Assembly: GCF_000019965.1 (NCBI RefSeq)
Contig: NC_010571.1
Location: 1,612,001 to 1,676,000 of the forward strand
Length of the DNA: 64,000 bases
Direction of reading: 5' to 3'
From: Opitutus terrae PB90-1
GTDB taxonomy: Bacteria > Verrucomicrobiota > Verrucomicrobiia > Opitutales > Opitutaceae
Below the pieces are notes generated by a model. That model had not been told where the DNA came from. It was given only the letters and a program-made list of their open reading frames with translations, and ran no database searches. Both the position numbers and the translations under genes were made by a program. Below, one piece after another: positions 27,127 to 35,819 of the stretch (within the stretch, counting starts at the first letter, position 1; each line of letters starts with the position of its first letter).

Positions 27127-28494
27127 TCACCAGCCGGCGGGAATGTCGATGACCATCAGGTCGAGGCTCTTCCCGTCGGTGAGCTGACCGGATTGGATCG
27201 CGACGCGCTTGCTGTCGGGGCTGAAGATCGGATGCGTGTGGTCGGGTCTCATCTTGTGATCGGTGGTGAGCAGCCGTTGCTGGCCGTTGCGCCGATCGAT
27301 CAGGGTGACGTTGCCGGAAAAATTGTCCGCGACGGCCCAGCGACCATCGGGCGATCCGTTGCAGTGCCAGAATCCGCCGAGCCGGCCCTGGCCCATGTTC
27401 TCCTCCACCTGGCCAAGGAGCTTCATGGCATTCGTGCGGAGGTTGATCACGGCGACGCCGGTGGGATGTTCGCGCAGGTAGGGCAGGTGACCCATGATGT
27501 TGAACATGACCTCGTCGGGTCCGGCCACGGTTTCATGCGTGACCCACTCGTCGGGCGTCTCGACATACAGTGGCCGGTTGCCGGTGCCGTCGCCGCGCAC
27601 GGTCCACATGCGCTGCGGGGCGTCGCCCGTGGTTTCGTGGCAGTAGATGATTTCGCCGGGCACCCAGAGGTTGGTCTGCACGTGGCCCATGCGGATATCG
27701 AGGTCGATGACCTTGGTGATCTCGCCGGTTTTCAGATCGATGCGCCGGATGCCACCGGGGCCTTTGCCGGCGTTGGCGAAACGTTCGCGGGCGGCGGCGC
27801 GTTCCTCTTTCGGATCGGTGTTCTTCGAATCGACCTGCGAGCGACCGTCGCTCGTGCGGTTCGCGTGCGTCGGCGCCGGTCGCGCGGGCGGCGGGCCCCA
27901 CGTCACGCCCCAGTAGGCGCAGGACTCATCCGCATCGAGGGCGAAACCGCCGGAGTCGCGCAGCTCTGCGGGCAGCACGCACACGACCCGCTCGTAGGCG
28001 GAGGCTTCTTTGACCGTGCCGGCCATCGCGTCGGGAATGAGTTTCGCGAGATCGAGTTCGACGAGCTCGCGCGGGAGCGCGGGTTCCTCCGCGGCGCGCG
28101 GGCCGAAAGCGGGACCGCCGCGCATATAGAAAAGCCGCATCGATTTGTGGCCGAGGTTGAGGCTGCCCGTGCCCGTGCGCGGTCCGGCGGTGAGTTGGAG
28201 GATGTCGCCGGATTTTTCGTTGACGATGAACGCCTGCGAACCGCTGCCGCCGCGATCGGAGCGGAAAATGATCCACTGGCCATCGGCCGTCCACGTGGTG
28301 TGCGTCTGGTAAGGCTTGGCGTCGTTGGCCGGATCGGTCGTGAGCACGGTGATCGGCAGGCCGGTGACCTTGTCGGTCATCATGCGTTTCTCGGAGGGGA
28401 AGCGCTGGCCGACACCGGACGACTCGGCGGCGGTGGCGGTGAGCGTGAAGGCGAGCGCTGCGACGATGAGGGGGAAACGGCGGAGGAATCTCAT
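27127..28494 (-). CDS. Oligogalacturonate lyase-like exported protein (PL22 family)
   Basis: 455 residues. Signal peptide MRFLRRFPLIVAALAFTLTA, cleavage near TAA. The rest is a beta-propeller of WD40/TolB type with motifs of oligogalacturonide lyase: QTHTTWTADGQWIIFRSDRG, HVQTNLWVPGEIIYCHETTG, THETVAGPDEVMFNIMGH and DHTHPIFSPDSKRVAI. PL22 enzymes cleave short galacturonides from the pectin backbone by beta-elimination, using His and a metal. It fits the pectin theme of the locus starting at 30422, but a TolB-like non-catalytic role cannot be excluded from sequence. Pyrimidine-rich leader, no Shine-Dalgarno; strong terminator downstream. Confidence 0.8.
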   Translation of the reverse strand: MRFLRRFPLIVAALAFTLTATAAESSGVGQRFPSEKRMMTDKVTGLPITVLTTDPANDAKPYQTHTTWTADGQWIIFRSDRGGSGSQAFIVNEKSGDILQLTAGPRTGTGSLNLGHKSMRLFYMRGGPAFGPRAAEEPALPRELVELDLAKLIPDAMAGTVKEASAYERVVCVLPAELRDSGGFALDADESCAYWGVTWGPPPARPAPTHANRTSDGRSQVDSKNTDPKEERAAARERFANAGKGPGGIRRIDLKTGEITKVIDLDIRMGHVQTNLWVPGEIIYCHETTGDAPQRMWTVRGDGTGNRPLYVETPDEWVTHETVAGPDEVMFNIMGHLPYLREHPTGVAVINLRTNAMKLLGQVEENMGQGRLGGFWHCNGSPDGRWAVADNFSGNVTLIDRRNGQQRLLTTDHKMRPDHTHPIFSPDSKRVAIQSGQLTDGKSLDLMVIDIPAGW

Positions 28495-28640
28495 GGAGAG
28501 TGCGTCAGGTTGGGGTGAAGAGCGCGCGGCCGAGCCGCGGCCGGTGTGGTGAGACGCAGCAAGCCCGGGATGGGTGCACCGGGCGACCACGGATGATTGT
28601 CGGACAGTTGGGCCGCGTCGCGTTCGCGGCGGGGCGGCGC

Positions 28641-28736
28641 GGGGCGCATCTCATTTTCCTGCAAACCCACGGGCGAGACGCCTGTGCCACGTGGCATGGG
28701 CGTCCCGCCCATGTCAGAAAAACGAGATGCGCCCCC
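28641..28736. repeat. Large two-stage inverted repeat (about 96 bp hairpin)
   Basis: Outer arms: 28641-28661 (GGGGCGCATCTCATTTTCCT then G) against 28715-28736, 16 of 18 complementary in the core. Inner arms: 28671-28690 (GGGCGAGACGCCTGTGCCAC) against 28691-28710 (GTGGCATGGGCGTCCCGCCC), 17 of 20. The inner unit resembles intergenic REP sequences containing GGCATGGGCGTC. It lies just upstream of the lipase-like gene and within the 303-bp gap 28495-28797, whose remainder shows nothing. Confidence 0.7.
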
Positions 28737-28797
28737 AGCGCGTGGGTTGCGTGGGTTTGCGAATCGACAGCGGGCGGCGGGCGCGTTGGGCTGTGTC

Positions 28798-29625
28798 GTG
28801 CACCTGGTGGTTCGACCCCTTTACCGCTGGTGGCTGCCCGCCCTGCTCGGTCTGGTGGTGAGCGGATCTGCGCCCGCGGCCGGCGCGGCGGGCGAACACG
28901 TCATCCTGCTGCACGGGCTTGCGCGGACCGACCGATCGATGGCCCCGCTGAAAGCGGCTTTGGAACGCGACGGCTTTGTGGTCGCGAATGTCGCTTATCC
29001 GTCGCGCACGGCGAGGATCGCGGAGTTGAGCGAGCAAGCAATCGGGCCGGCGCTGGAGGAGTGCCGGCGCGAAGGCGCGACGACGGTGCACTTCGTGACG
29101 CATTCGCTCGGTGGGATCCTGGTGCGCAGTTATTTGGCGCGGCACCGCGTGCCGGAACTCGGCCACGTCGTGATGCTCGCGCCGCCGAACCAAGGCAGCG
29201 AACTGGTCGATGTGCTGGGCGGGTGGGCGCTGTTCGGATTTGTGAACGGACCGGCTGGCCGCGAGCTGGGCACGAAATCCGACTCGGTGCCGTGTCGGCT
29301 CGGCGCGGTGAATTACAGTGTCGGCGTGGTCGCGGGGAACCGGTCCATCAACTGGATCAACAGCCTGCTGATTCCCGGACCGGATGATGGCAAGGTCTCG
29401 ATCGAGCGGACCAAACTCGCGGGGATGGCGGATCACCTCGTGGTGCCGGCGACGCATCCTTTCCTCATGCGCGATGCCGAGGCGATTCGGCAGACGATCC
29501 GGTTTCTGCACACCGGCCGGTTTGATCATCCCGGGGCGCCGAAGGCTGCGGCCGAGATGCCACCGCGGCAGCGTGTAACTGTGTGCGAGAATCCGGGTAT
29601 TCGGGATAACGACGTACAATCATGA
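28798..29625 (+). CDS. Exported alpha/beta hydrolase, lipase-like
   Basis: About 275 residues if the GTG at 28798 starts it (28807 is also possible); upstream frame is repeat sequence. A hydrophobic N-terminal segment (RWWLPALLGLVVSG) acts as signal or anchor. HVILLHGLARTDRSM gives the oxyanion strand, and THSLGGIL the nucleophile elbow (GHSLGG type). The end HLVVPATHPFLMRD holds the likely catalytic His. It resembles small esterases or PGAP1-like lipases. Its last four bases overlap the next gene (ATGA). Confidence 0.78.
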   Translation: MHLVVRPLYRWWLPALLGLVVSGSAPAAGAAGEHVILLHGLARTDRSMAPLKAALERDGFVVANVAYPSRTARIAELSEQAIGPALEECRREGATTVHFVTHSLGGILVRSYLARHRVPELGHVVMLAPPNQGSELVDVLGGWALFGFVNGPAGRELGTKSDSVPCRLGAVNYSVGVVAGNRSINWINSLLIPGPDDGKVSIERTKLAGMADHLVVPATHPFLMRDAEAIRQTIRFLHTGRFDHPGAPKAAAEMPPRQRVTVCENPGIRDNDVQS

Positions 29626-29825
29626 AAGTTCTCCTGACGCTGTTGCTGTGGGCTGTGTTGCTGGTGCTCTGCTGGCCGCTGGCGCTGCTGGTGCTGGTGG
29701 CGTGGCCGTTTCTCTGGCTGCTTTCGATTCCGTTCCGGATCGTGGCCACGTTGATGGAAGCGGTGTTGGCGCTGGTGAAGACGCTGTTGTTCCTGCCGGC
29801 GCGGCTGTTGGGCTACCGGGGATGA
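29622..29825 (+). CDS. Small hydrophobic membrane protein
   Basis: 67 residues, almost entirely hydrophobic (MKVLLTLLLWAVLLVLCWPL), two or three membrane segments, ending in LLFLPARLLGYRG. The ATG overlaps the TGA of the hydrolase gene, so it is coupled to it; it may be a helper protein of the exported hydrolase, which is inference. Unrecognised family. Confidence 0.6.
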   Translation: MKVLLTLLLWAVLLVLCWPLALLVLVAWPFLWLLSIPFRIVATLMEAVLALVKTLLFLPARLLGYRG

Positions 29826-29861
29826 CGGTCGCTGGCGGCCGGCGGCGAGCGCCGGCCCTAC
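29826..29861. repeat. REP-like hairpin, GCCCTAC type
   Basis: Contains GGCCGGCGGCGAGCGCCGGCC and ends in CCCTACG. Stem GCCGGC/GCCGGC. Same family as 11565, 34373 and 62215. Confidence 0.5.
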
Positions 29862-29920
29862 GTTGACGGAAGGCTGTTTTCGTGGTCGCACCGGGCGCGC
29901 GAGGGCGGCACGTTGCGGCG

Positions 29921-30304
29921 ATGCACGACTGGATCGTTCTCGCGGCGGTGTTGTTCGGAACACTGGTGCTTTCGCTGGTGTTCTGGCGACGCACCATGCC
30001 GCGACTCAGCGCGAGCGACACCAGCCGGCGCACGCGGTTGTGGAACGCCCTCGGCTTCGGCGTTGTGCTGCTGGCACTGCCGGTCACCGGGCTGCTGCTC
30101 CTCGAGGAAAAATCCGTGACGCTCGTGGGCGCCATCATCGTGGGCTGGGCCATGGCGGTGCGTGCGACCGGCTGGTTCGCGGCGCGAAAGTGGCTCGTGC
30201 CCCGGCTGAAGGCGATGCAGGCATCCACGGCGAGGGAAAACCCGCCGGCGCCCGCGGCCGGCGCCGCGCCGCGAAGCGATCTACCCGCCGGCGGATCGCC
30301 GTGA
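29921..30304 (+). CDS. Hypothetical membrane protein
   Basis: 127 residues from the ATG of MHDWIVLAAVLFGTLVLSLV; a GTG 39 bases upstream is an alternative. Three hydrophobic helices (about 4-22, 48-66, 75-92). The C-terminus is a Pro/Ala-rich tail (ENPPAPAAGAAPRSDLPAGG). No family recognised; it precedes the sensor kinase on the same strand by 117 bp. Confidence 0.55.
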   Translation: MHDWIVLAAVLFGTLVLSLVFWRRTMPRLSASDTSRRTRLWNALGFGVVLLALPVTGLLLLEEKSVTLVGAIIVGWAMAVRATGWFAARKWLVPRLKAMQASTARENPPAPAAGAAPRSDLPAGGSP

Positions 30305-30421
30305 AGAACTCGTCAAACGCAGCGGTTTGGCCGAGTCGGGGCGCAAACGAGTCGAGGTTGGATAGGCCGGGCTTGATCCATCCGCCGGAAGGGCCGATCT
30401 ATCGAGGGGTTTTTCCGACCT

Positions 30422-33400
30422 GTGTATTCTTTTGCATCTGATCCGGCCGACCCCCGGCGGCGTTGGTGGCTGCGGTTGCTCGCATCGACGACTGCGGCTT
30501 TGCTGTGGATGAGCGCGGCGCCGGCCGCTGAACCGTCGGTGCCGATGGGCGGATTCATCCGCCTTTCGGAAGATGAGGGCCTGGCCCATTCCGACGTGCG
30601 CGCGATTGCGCAGGATCGGGTGGGGTTCATGTGGTTCGGGCTGCGGCTGGGGGGACTCACGCGCTACGACGGCTACGAGCTGAAAGTCTACGGTCACGAT
30701 TCGGCCGATCCGCGGACCCTGGGCAGTCACATCATCTGGTCGCTGTTGGTCGATCGCGACGGCACGCTCTGGATCGGCACGGAAGGCGGGCTCGATCGGT
30801 TCGAACGCGAGTCGGATTCGTTCACGCATTTTCGGCACGTGCCCAGCCAGGCGGACAGCCTGCCGCACAACGTGGTGACCTCGATTTTTCAGGATGCGCA
30901 GGGACAGCTCTGGGTCGGCACGCGCGGCGGTTTGAGTCGGCTGGACGACGCGAAGACCGGCCGTTTCACCACCTTCCTGCGCCCGCCGGTGCTCGCGGGG
31001 AGCACGTCGACGAACACGATTCGTTCCATCGTGGAGGATCCGACGACCGGGCTGCTCTGGCTGGGCACCAGCGACGGGCTCGCGGCGTTTGATCCGCGCA
31101 CCGGAGCGTTTGCCTCCTATCTCAACGACGAAACGGATCCGGAAAGTTTGACGACGAATCCGGTGAACAAGGTCCTGCGCGACGAGACCGGCACACTCTG
31201 GGCGCTCACCGAGCACGGGATGAACTCCTTCCGGCCGAGTTTCACGCGGATCGAGCATTCCTCGGTGCAGCAACCGCGGCTGAGTTTCCGCCACCACTTC
31301 CCGCCGGGCGACCGCGACGGCGCCGCCCAATTCGTGCGCGACGGTTTGGTGGACCAGCAAGGCCGTTTCTGGCTCGCGACGCGCGGCGGCGTGCTCCTGC
31401 TCGATCGGGCGTCGGGCCGGTTCACGCGGTTCGGCCACAAGCGCGGTGATCCGTCGAGCCTGAGCGACGATCTGGTGCATACCGTGTTCGAAGACCGCGC
31501 CGGGACCGTGTGGGTCGGCACGTACGCGGGCGGCGTGAACCGGCTGCGGAGCGAGACGAAACCGTTCCGTATTCACCGCAACGATCCGGCCGATCCGCGG
31601 ACGCTTTCCGAGGACCGGGTCGCGGGCCTCGCGGTGGATCGCGCGGGGCGGATCTGGGCGGCGACGGTGAACGGCTTGAACCGACTCGATGCCGACGGCT
31701 GGACGCGGTTCCTCAACGATCCCGACCGTGCCGATTCGCTGCCAAACAACGATCTGGCGGTCGTGGCGGCGGCGCCGAACGGCGATCTCTGGATCGGCTC
31801 GACGTTTGCCGGCGTCATCCGTTTCGACCAGCGACATTTTCGCCGCTACCCGACGCTGCCGGTCACCGCACCCGCGCCGAGCGGGTTGCATCCCTTCACC
31901 GGGCTGCAGGTGAATTCGATCCTGCCGGACGATCACGGCGGCGTGTGGATCGGCGCGCGGGCTTACGGCTTGGACTACTATCGCGACGGACTCTTCCGGC
32001 ACTACGCTCCGGAGCGAACGGGTCCGGGCCAGACCCTGCAGCCGACGCGGAACGCCGTGTTCGGGTTGATCCGGCCCGATGGCAGCCTTTGGTATGCGAC
32101 GGAGGTGAGCGGGCTGGTGCGGTTCGAACCGCAGACGCAGCATTTCACCGCGTATTTGCCGCCGGTGGAACAACCCGGCGCCACGCGCAGCCTGCACTGC
32201 ATCGCCGACGGAGGCGACGACGTCATCTGGCTGGGAGCGGCCGATGGCTTGCTCAAGTTCGACGTGAAGCGCCGCGAGTTCGTGGGGCAATACTCGACCA
32301 AACATGGACTCCCGCACGAATCGGTGATGACGATTGTGCGCGATCGCCGTGGCCACTTGTGGCTCGGGACGGCGAACGGGCTGGCGGAACTGGATCCGGC
32401 GACGGATCGCATCCGCAGCTATGACCGGGCGGACGGCCTGCCGACGAATGTGTTTTCGCAGCGCGCCGGGGTGCTGCGGCCGGACGGCCGGGTGTTCCTG
32501 GGCACGCGCGCCGGCATCGTGGAATTCGCGCCCGAAGAGTTGCGGGACAACCCGGTGCCGCCGGCGGTCGTGTTGACGGAACTGCGCTGGATCGGCCCGC
32601 CGCCGCTGGATGCCCGCGGCGAGCGACCGGAGCGCGTTTCGAACATCGGCGAAGACATTCGCGTGCCGCCCGGCCAGCTCGGCTTCAGCCTGCGGTTTTC
32701 CGCGCTCGATTTCGCCGCGCCGGAGAAGAACCAGTTTCGTTACCGGCTGCAGGGCTGGGAGGAAAACTGGAACCCGACGACGGCCCGCGAGCGACGCGCG
32801 ACCTATACGGCGCTGCCGCCGGGCAACTACGTGTTCCAAGTGCAGGGCAGCAATGCCGACGGGGCCTGGAACAACGCCGGCGCGAGCGTGCGCGTGATCG
32901 TCGAACCGAAGCTCTGGCAAACGCTGTGGTTCCGCATCGTGATGGCGCTCGGCGGCGTGGGCCTGGTGGTGACGGGGCTGCAGTGGCGACTGCGCCGCGT
33001 CCGGCAGCACAATGTCGAACTCGAACGCCAGGTGTCGCTGCGCACCGCGCAGTTGCAGAGCGAGATGTTCGTGCGCGAACGCGCGGAGGCGGCGTTGCGC
33101 GAGTCCTACGCGGAGCTGGAAAACCGGGTGCAAGCGCGAACGGCGGAACTAGCACGCGCCAACCAGGACCTGCAGGCGGAGAGCGCCGAACGGCAGCATG
33201 TCGAGGCCCAGCTGCGGCAGGCGCAGAAGATGGAGGCCATCGGCCAGCTCGCCGGCGGCATCGCGCATGACTTCAATAATCTGCTCACCGTGATCCTGGG
33301 GCAGGGCGAATTGCTGACGGAGCCGGAGCTTTCCGCCACGGAACGCGACACGGCCGTGCGCGACATCAAGTCCGCCGCGCAGCGAGCGAGCAACCTCACG

Positions 33401-34345
33401 CGGCAGCTGCTGGTGTTCAGCCGTCACCAGGCCATGGCGCCGATCGCACTGGACCTGAACGAAGTCGTTGCGGGCGTGATCAAGTTGCTGCGGCACATGA
33501 TCGGCGAGCGGGTGGCGCTGGAATCCTCGCTTTGCGAGGGGCCGCTCGCGACGCTGGCCGATCCCGGCATGCTTGAGCAAGTGTTGCTGAACCTGGCGGT
33601 GAACGCGCGGGATGCGATGCCGCGCGGCGGGCGGTTGTCGCTCATCACGGCGCGAGTCACCGTGGGGGCCGAGCACCGCCGGCAGCAGCCGCGCGCCAAG
33701 CCCGGCGAGTATGTGCGCGTGAGCGTGAGCGACACGGGCTGCGGAATTCCCGAGCCCGTGCTCGCGCAGATGTTCGAGCCATTCTTCACCACGAAACCGG
33801 CGGGCAAGGGCACGGGCCTGGGCCTGGCGATCTCGCTCGGCATCGTGCTGCAGCATCACGGCTGGATCGACGTGGAGACCGCGCTCGAGCGGGGCACGAC
33901 GTTTCATGTTTACCTGCCGAGCCACCGCGGCGACGCGGCCGACGCGGCCGTGGAGCCCGAGGCGCGCAAGTGCGCCACCGGTTCCGGCACCGTGCTCGTG
34001 GTCGAGGACGAGGAGGCGGTGCGCACGCTGGTGCAGCGCGTTCTGACGCGGCTCGGCTATCGCGTGATCGAGGCGACCTCCGGCGCTGACGCGCTCGCGT
34101 GCTGGCGGGAACATCAGGGCGAGATCAAGGTGCTGTTGACCGATGTGGTGATGCCGGGCCACCCGGATGGGCACGAACTCGCGGCGGCGCTCGCGCTGGA
34201 GGCGCCGGCGCTCCGGATCGTGCTGATGAGCGGCTATGATCCCGGTGAGATGAACGCGAGCGGCGGCACGCTGCGTCCGCATTTGCGGAAACCGTTCACG
34301 GCAGACGAACTGTTGCGCGCGATCGAAGGCGGCGGCGAAGGCTGA
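30422..34345 (+). CDS. Hybrid sensor kinase with periplasmic beta-propeller and receiver
   Basis: 1307 residues from a GTG start. Signal/anchor 1-35; Reg_prop/ligand-binding propeller repeats about 40-700 ([50 protein letters not shown]); a Y_Y_Y domain about 760-825; membrane helix about 835-857; coiled coil 860-940; HisKA with His949 in [11 protein letters not shown]; ATPase with [10 protein letters not shown] and [13 protein letters not shown]; receiver 1185-1300 with Asp1241 in TDVVMPG. The propeller type is used by Bacteroides-type hybrid sensors that bind oligosaccharides of plant polysaccharides. Here the chain ends after the receiver, with no AraC-type DNA-binding domain, so output must pass to another protein. 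Head of the pectin locus, convergent with CE12. Confidence 0.93.
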   Translation: MYSFASDPADPRRRWWLRLLASTTAALLWMSAAPAAEPSVPMGGFIRLSEDEGLAHSDVRAIAQDRVGFMWFGLRLGGLTRYDGYELKVYGHDSADPRTLGSHIIWSLLVDRDGTLWIGTEGGLDRFERESDSFTHFRHVPSQADSLPHNVVTSIFQDAQGQLWVGTRGGLSRLDDAKTGRFTTFLRPPVLAGSTSTNTIRSIVEDPTTGLLWLGTSDGLAAFDPRTGAFASYLNDETDPESLTTNPVNKVLRDETGTLWALTEHGMNSFRPSFTRIEHSSVQQPRLSFRHHFPPGDRDGAAQFVRDGLVDQQGRFWLATRGGVLLLDRASGRFTRFGHKRGDPSSLSDDLVHTVFEDRAGTVWVGTYAGGVNRLRSETKPFRIHRNDPADPRTLSEDRVAGLAVDRAGRIWAATVNGLNRLDADGWTRFLNDPDRADSLPNNDLAVVAAAPNGDLWIGSTFAGVIRFDQRHFRRYPTLPVTAPAPSGLHPFTGLQVNSILPDDHGGVWIGARAYGLDYYRDGLFRHYAPERTGPGQTLQPTRNAVFGLIRPDGSLWYATEVSGLVRFEPQTQHFTAYLPPVEQPGATRSLHCIADGGDDVIWLGAADGLLKFDVKRREFVGQYSTKHGLPHESVMTIVRDRRGHLWLGTANGLAELDPATDRIRSYDRADGLPTNVFSQRAGVLRPDGRVFLGTRAGIVEFAPEELRDNPVPPAVVLTELRWIGPPPLDARGERPERVSNIGEDIRVPPGQLGFSLRFSALDFAAPEKNQFRYRLQGWEENWNPTTARERRATYTALPPGNYVFQVQGSNADGAWNNAGASVRVIVEPKLWQTLWFRIVMALGGVGLVVTGLQWRLRRVRQHNVELERQVSLRTAQLQSEMFVRERAEAALRESYAELENRVQARTAELARANQDLQAESAERQHVEAQLRQAQKMEAIGQLAGGIAHDFNNLLTVILGQGELLTEPELSATERDTAVRDIKSAAQRASNLTRQLLVFSRHQAMAPIALDLNEVVAGVIKLLRHMIGERVALESSLCEGPLATLADPGMLEQVLLNLAVNARDAMPRGGRLSLITARVTVGAEHRRQQPRAKPGEYVRVSVSDTGCGIPEPVLAQMFEPFFTTKPAGKGTGLGLAISLGIVLQHHGWIDVETALERGTTFHVYLPSHRGDAADAAVEPEARKCATGSGTVLVVEDEEAVRTLVQRVLTRLGYRVIEATSGADALACWREHQGEIKVLLTDVVMPGHPDGHELAAALALEAPALRIVLMSGYDPGEMNASGGTLRPHLRKPFTADELLRAIEGGGEG

Positions 34346-34372
34346 ACGCTTGGCGTGGGATCAGGCGACTGC

Positions 34373-34460
34373 GCGGTAGGGCCGTCGCTGGCCGGCGGCT
34401 GAAAGGCAAAAGCGAAATGGCGGATCGGCTTACGGCCGGCGATGAACGCCGGCCCTACGA
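34373..34460. repeat. REP-like inverted repeat between convergent genes
   Basis: GTAGGGCCGTCGCTGGCCGG at about 34375 and the opposing ACGGCCGGCGATGAACGCCG ending in CCCTAC at about 34458 form an imperfect long hairpin. Lies between the ends of the sensor and the CE12 gene and may serve as a transcription end for both. Confidence 0.6.
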
Positions 34461-34490
34461 TGTCAATCTGGTGGACGGCTTCGCCGAGGA

Positions 34491-35750
34491 TCAATTTCCC
34501 CGCAGCGGCGCGGTGCTGCGGGCGGGGCTGGCGGGAAGCGCGAAGGACTCCGGCGCGTCGGGGTGCGACGGATCGAAACCGGAGAAATCGTCGGCGAGTT
34601 GCTCGGCCAGCGGCAGGTGGGCGTCGCGGATCGCCTGCGCGACGCATTTCGCCAGCTCGTAGGCGCCGTAATTGTTGTGGTGCGTGGGATCCTTGCCGCC
34701 GTTGCTGAACGCGAGCGGCGCCTGCGTCGGCCCAAGCGCCTCGTAGAACGCGATGCTCATCCGCTCGAGATCGACCAGCGCGACATTTTCTTCCTGCGCG
34801 ACGGCGCGCACGGCCGCGGGATAATCGCCCAGCGTGTTTTTAATTCGACCGGCCGCGTCGAAGTTGCGGCGCTGCATGGACGTGACGAGCACGGGTGTGG
34901 CGCCGCGCAGCCGCGCCTCGGCGATGAACGCGCGCAGGTAGGCGCGATAGGTGGTCGCGGCCACGACATAGGTCTGCGGCCACTGCTGCTTCTGATCGTT
35001 GTGGCCGAACTGAAGAAAGAGGTAATCGCCGGGCTGGATCTGGCTGAGGATCTTCGCAAGCCGCAGGCCGGACAAAAACGATTTGAGCGTCTCGCCGGAC
35101 TCGGCGTGATTGGCGACCGCGACGCTAGGTTTGAAAAACCGGGGCAGCATCTGGCCCCAGCTTGCCGCCGGTTCGTGCGGCTGATCCGTCACGGTCGAAT
35201 CGCCGGCGAGGAACACCGTCGGCACGGTGGCGGGCTCGATGACGATCGTGCGCACGCGCGGCGCGGGGCCGTTGCACTCGAGTGTGAGCTTGTCGTCCCA
35301 GCGCAGCAGGTCGCGCTCGCGCTCGTTCAGGAGGACGGCGCTGCCGCCTGGCGCGTTTTTTTCCGGCGGCGGCAGCCGGGGCGTGCGGAGGTTGACGATG
35401 AAGCTGCGCGTGACGAGTTCGCCGGGCCGCGTAGCCAGGTGCTCGAGCAGCAGCTGGCGCGATTCGGCTTTCAGCGTGTTGGATGACGGGGCCTGCGGAT
35501 CGCCGAACGTCACCGTGACGCGGTAGTTTCCCTCCGGGACGGCGACGGAGAAATAAAACGGCGGGTTGGCCGACGGGTCCGGGGCGGTGCCGAGATCGAA
35601 ACCGTAACCGCGCTCGGGCGTGAAGACGTCGGCCGCGGTGAACTGAGCCAGGTCGAATTGCCGACGAAGCGAATCAGCGGCTGGGCTCGCCGGGCTGAGC
35701 GCGAGCGTCGCGCAGACGGCGACGCAGAAGGGGAAAAGGGACGGTTTCAT
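34491..35750 (-). CDS. Rhamnogalacturonan acetylesterase (CE12, SGNH)
   Basis: 419 residues. Signal peptide (about 1-24, cleavage SPAA), an N-terminal beta-sandwich domain (about 30-175; SVAVPEGNYRVTVTFGD) and an SGNH hydrolase domain. Catalytic Ser185 is in FLAGDSTV, the oxyanion Gly/Asn around GHND (249-252), and Asp354/His357 in KDPTHHN. This order matches RhgT/YesT, which remove acetyl groups from the galacturonate of rhamnogalacturonan I. It is the end gene of a minus-strand series of pectin enzymes; likely exported to the periplasm or beyond. Confidence 0.9.
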   Translation of the reverse strand: MKPSLFPFCVAVCATLALSPASPAADSLRRQFDLAQFTAADVFTPERGYGFDLGTAPDPSANPPFYFSVAVPEGNYRVTVTFGDPQAPSSNTLKAESRQLLLEHLATRPGELVTRSFIVNLRTPRLPPPEKNAPGGSAVLLNERERDLLRWDDKLTLECNGPAPRVRTIVIEPATVPTVFLAGDSTVTDQPHEPAASWGQMLPRFFKPSVAVANHAESGETLKSFLSGLRLAKILSQIQPGDYLFLQFGHNDQKQQWPQTYVVAATTYRAYLRAFIAEARLRGATPVLVTSMQRRNFDAAGRIKNTLGDYPAAVRAVAQEENVALVDLERMSIAFYEALGPTQAPLAFSNGGKDPTHHNNYGAYELAKCVAQAIRDAHLPLAEQLADDFSGFDPSHPDAPESFALPASPARSTAPLRGN

Positions 35751-35819
35751 GGGCGTCGCGACGAAAGGATTGCGCGCCGGCCCCGTCGCGCACGTCCAAA
35801 GCCGTGCGGACAGTCGCGC

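Noticed and set aside
30281-33133. 950-codon open frame on the minus strand opposite the sensor kinase
   Set aside because: Antisense shadow of a GC-rich real gene; Arg/His/Pro-rich composition and no domain. The plus-strand frame shows propeller, kinase and receiver motifs.
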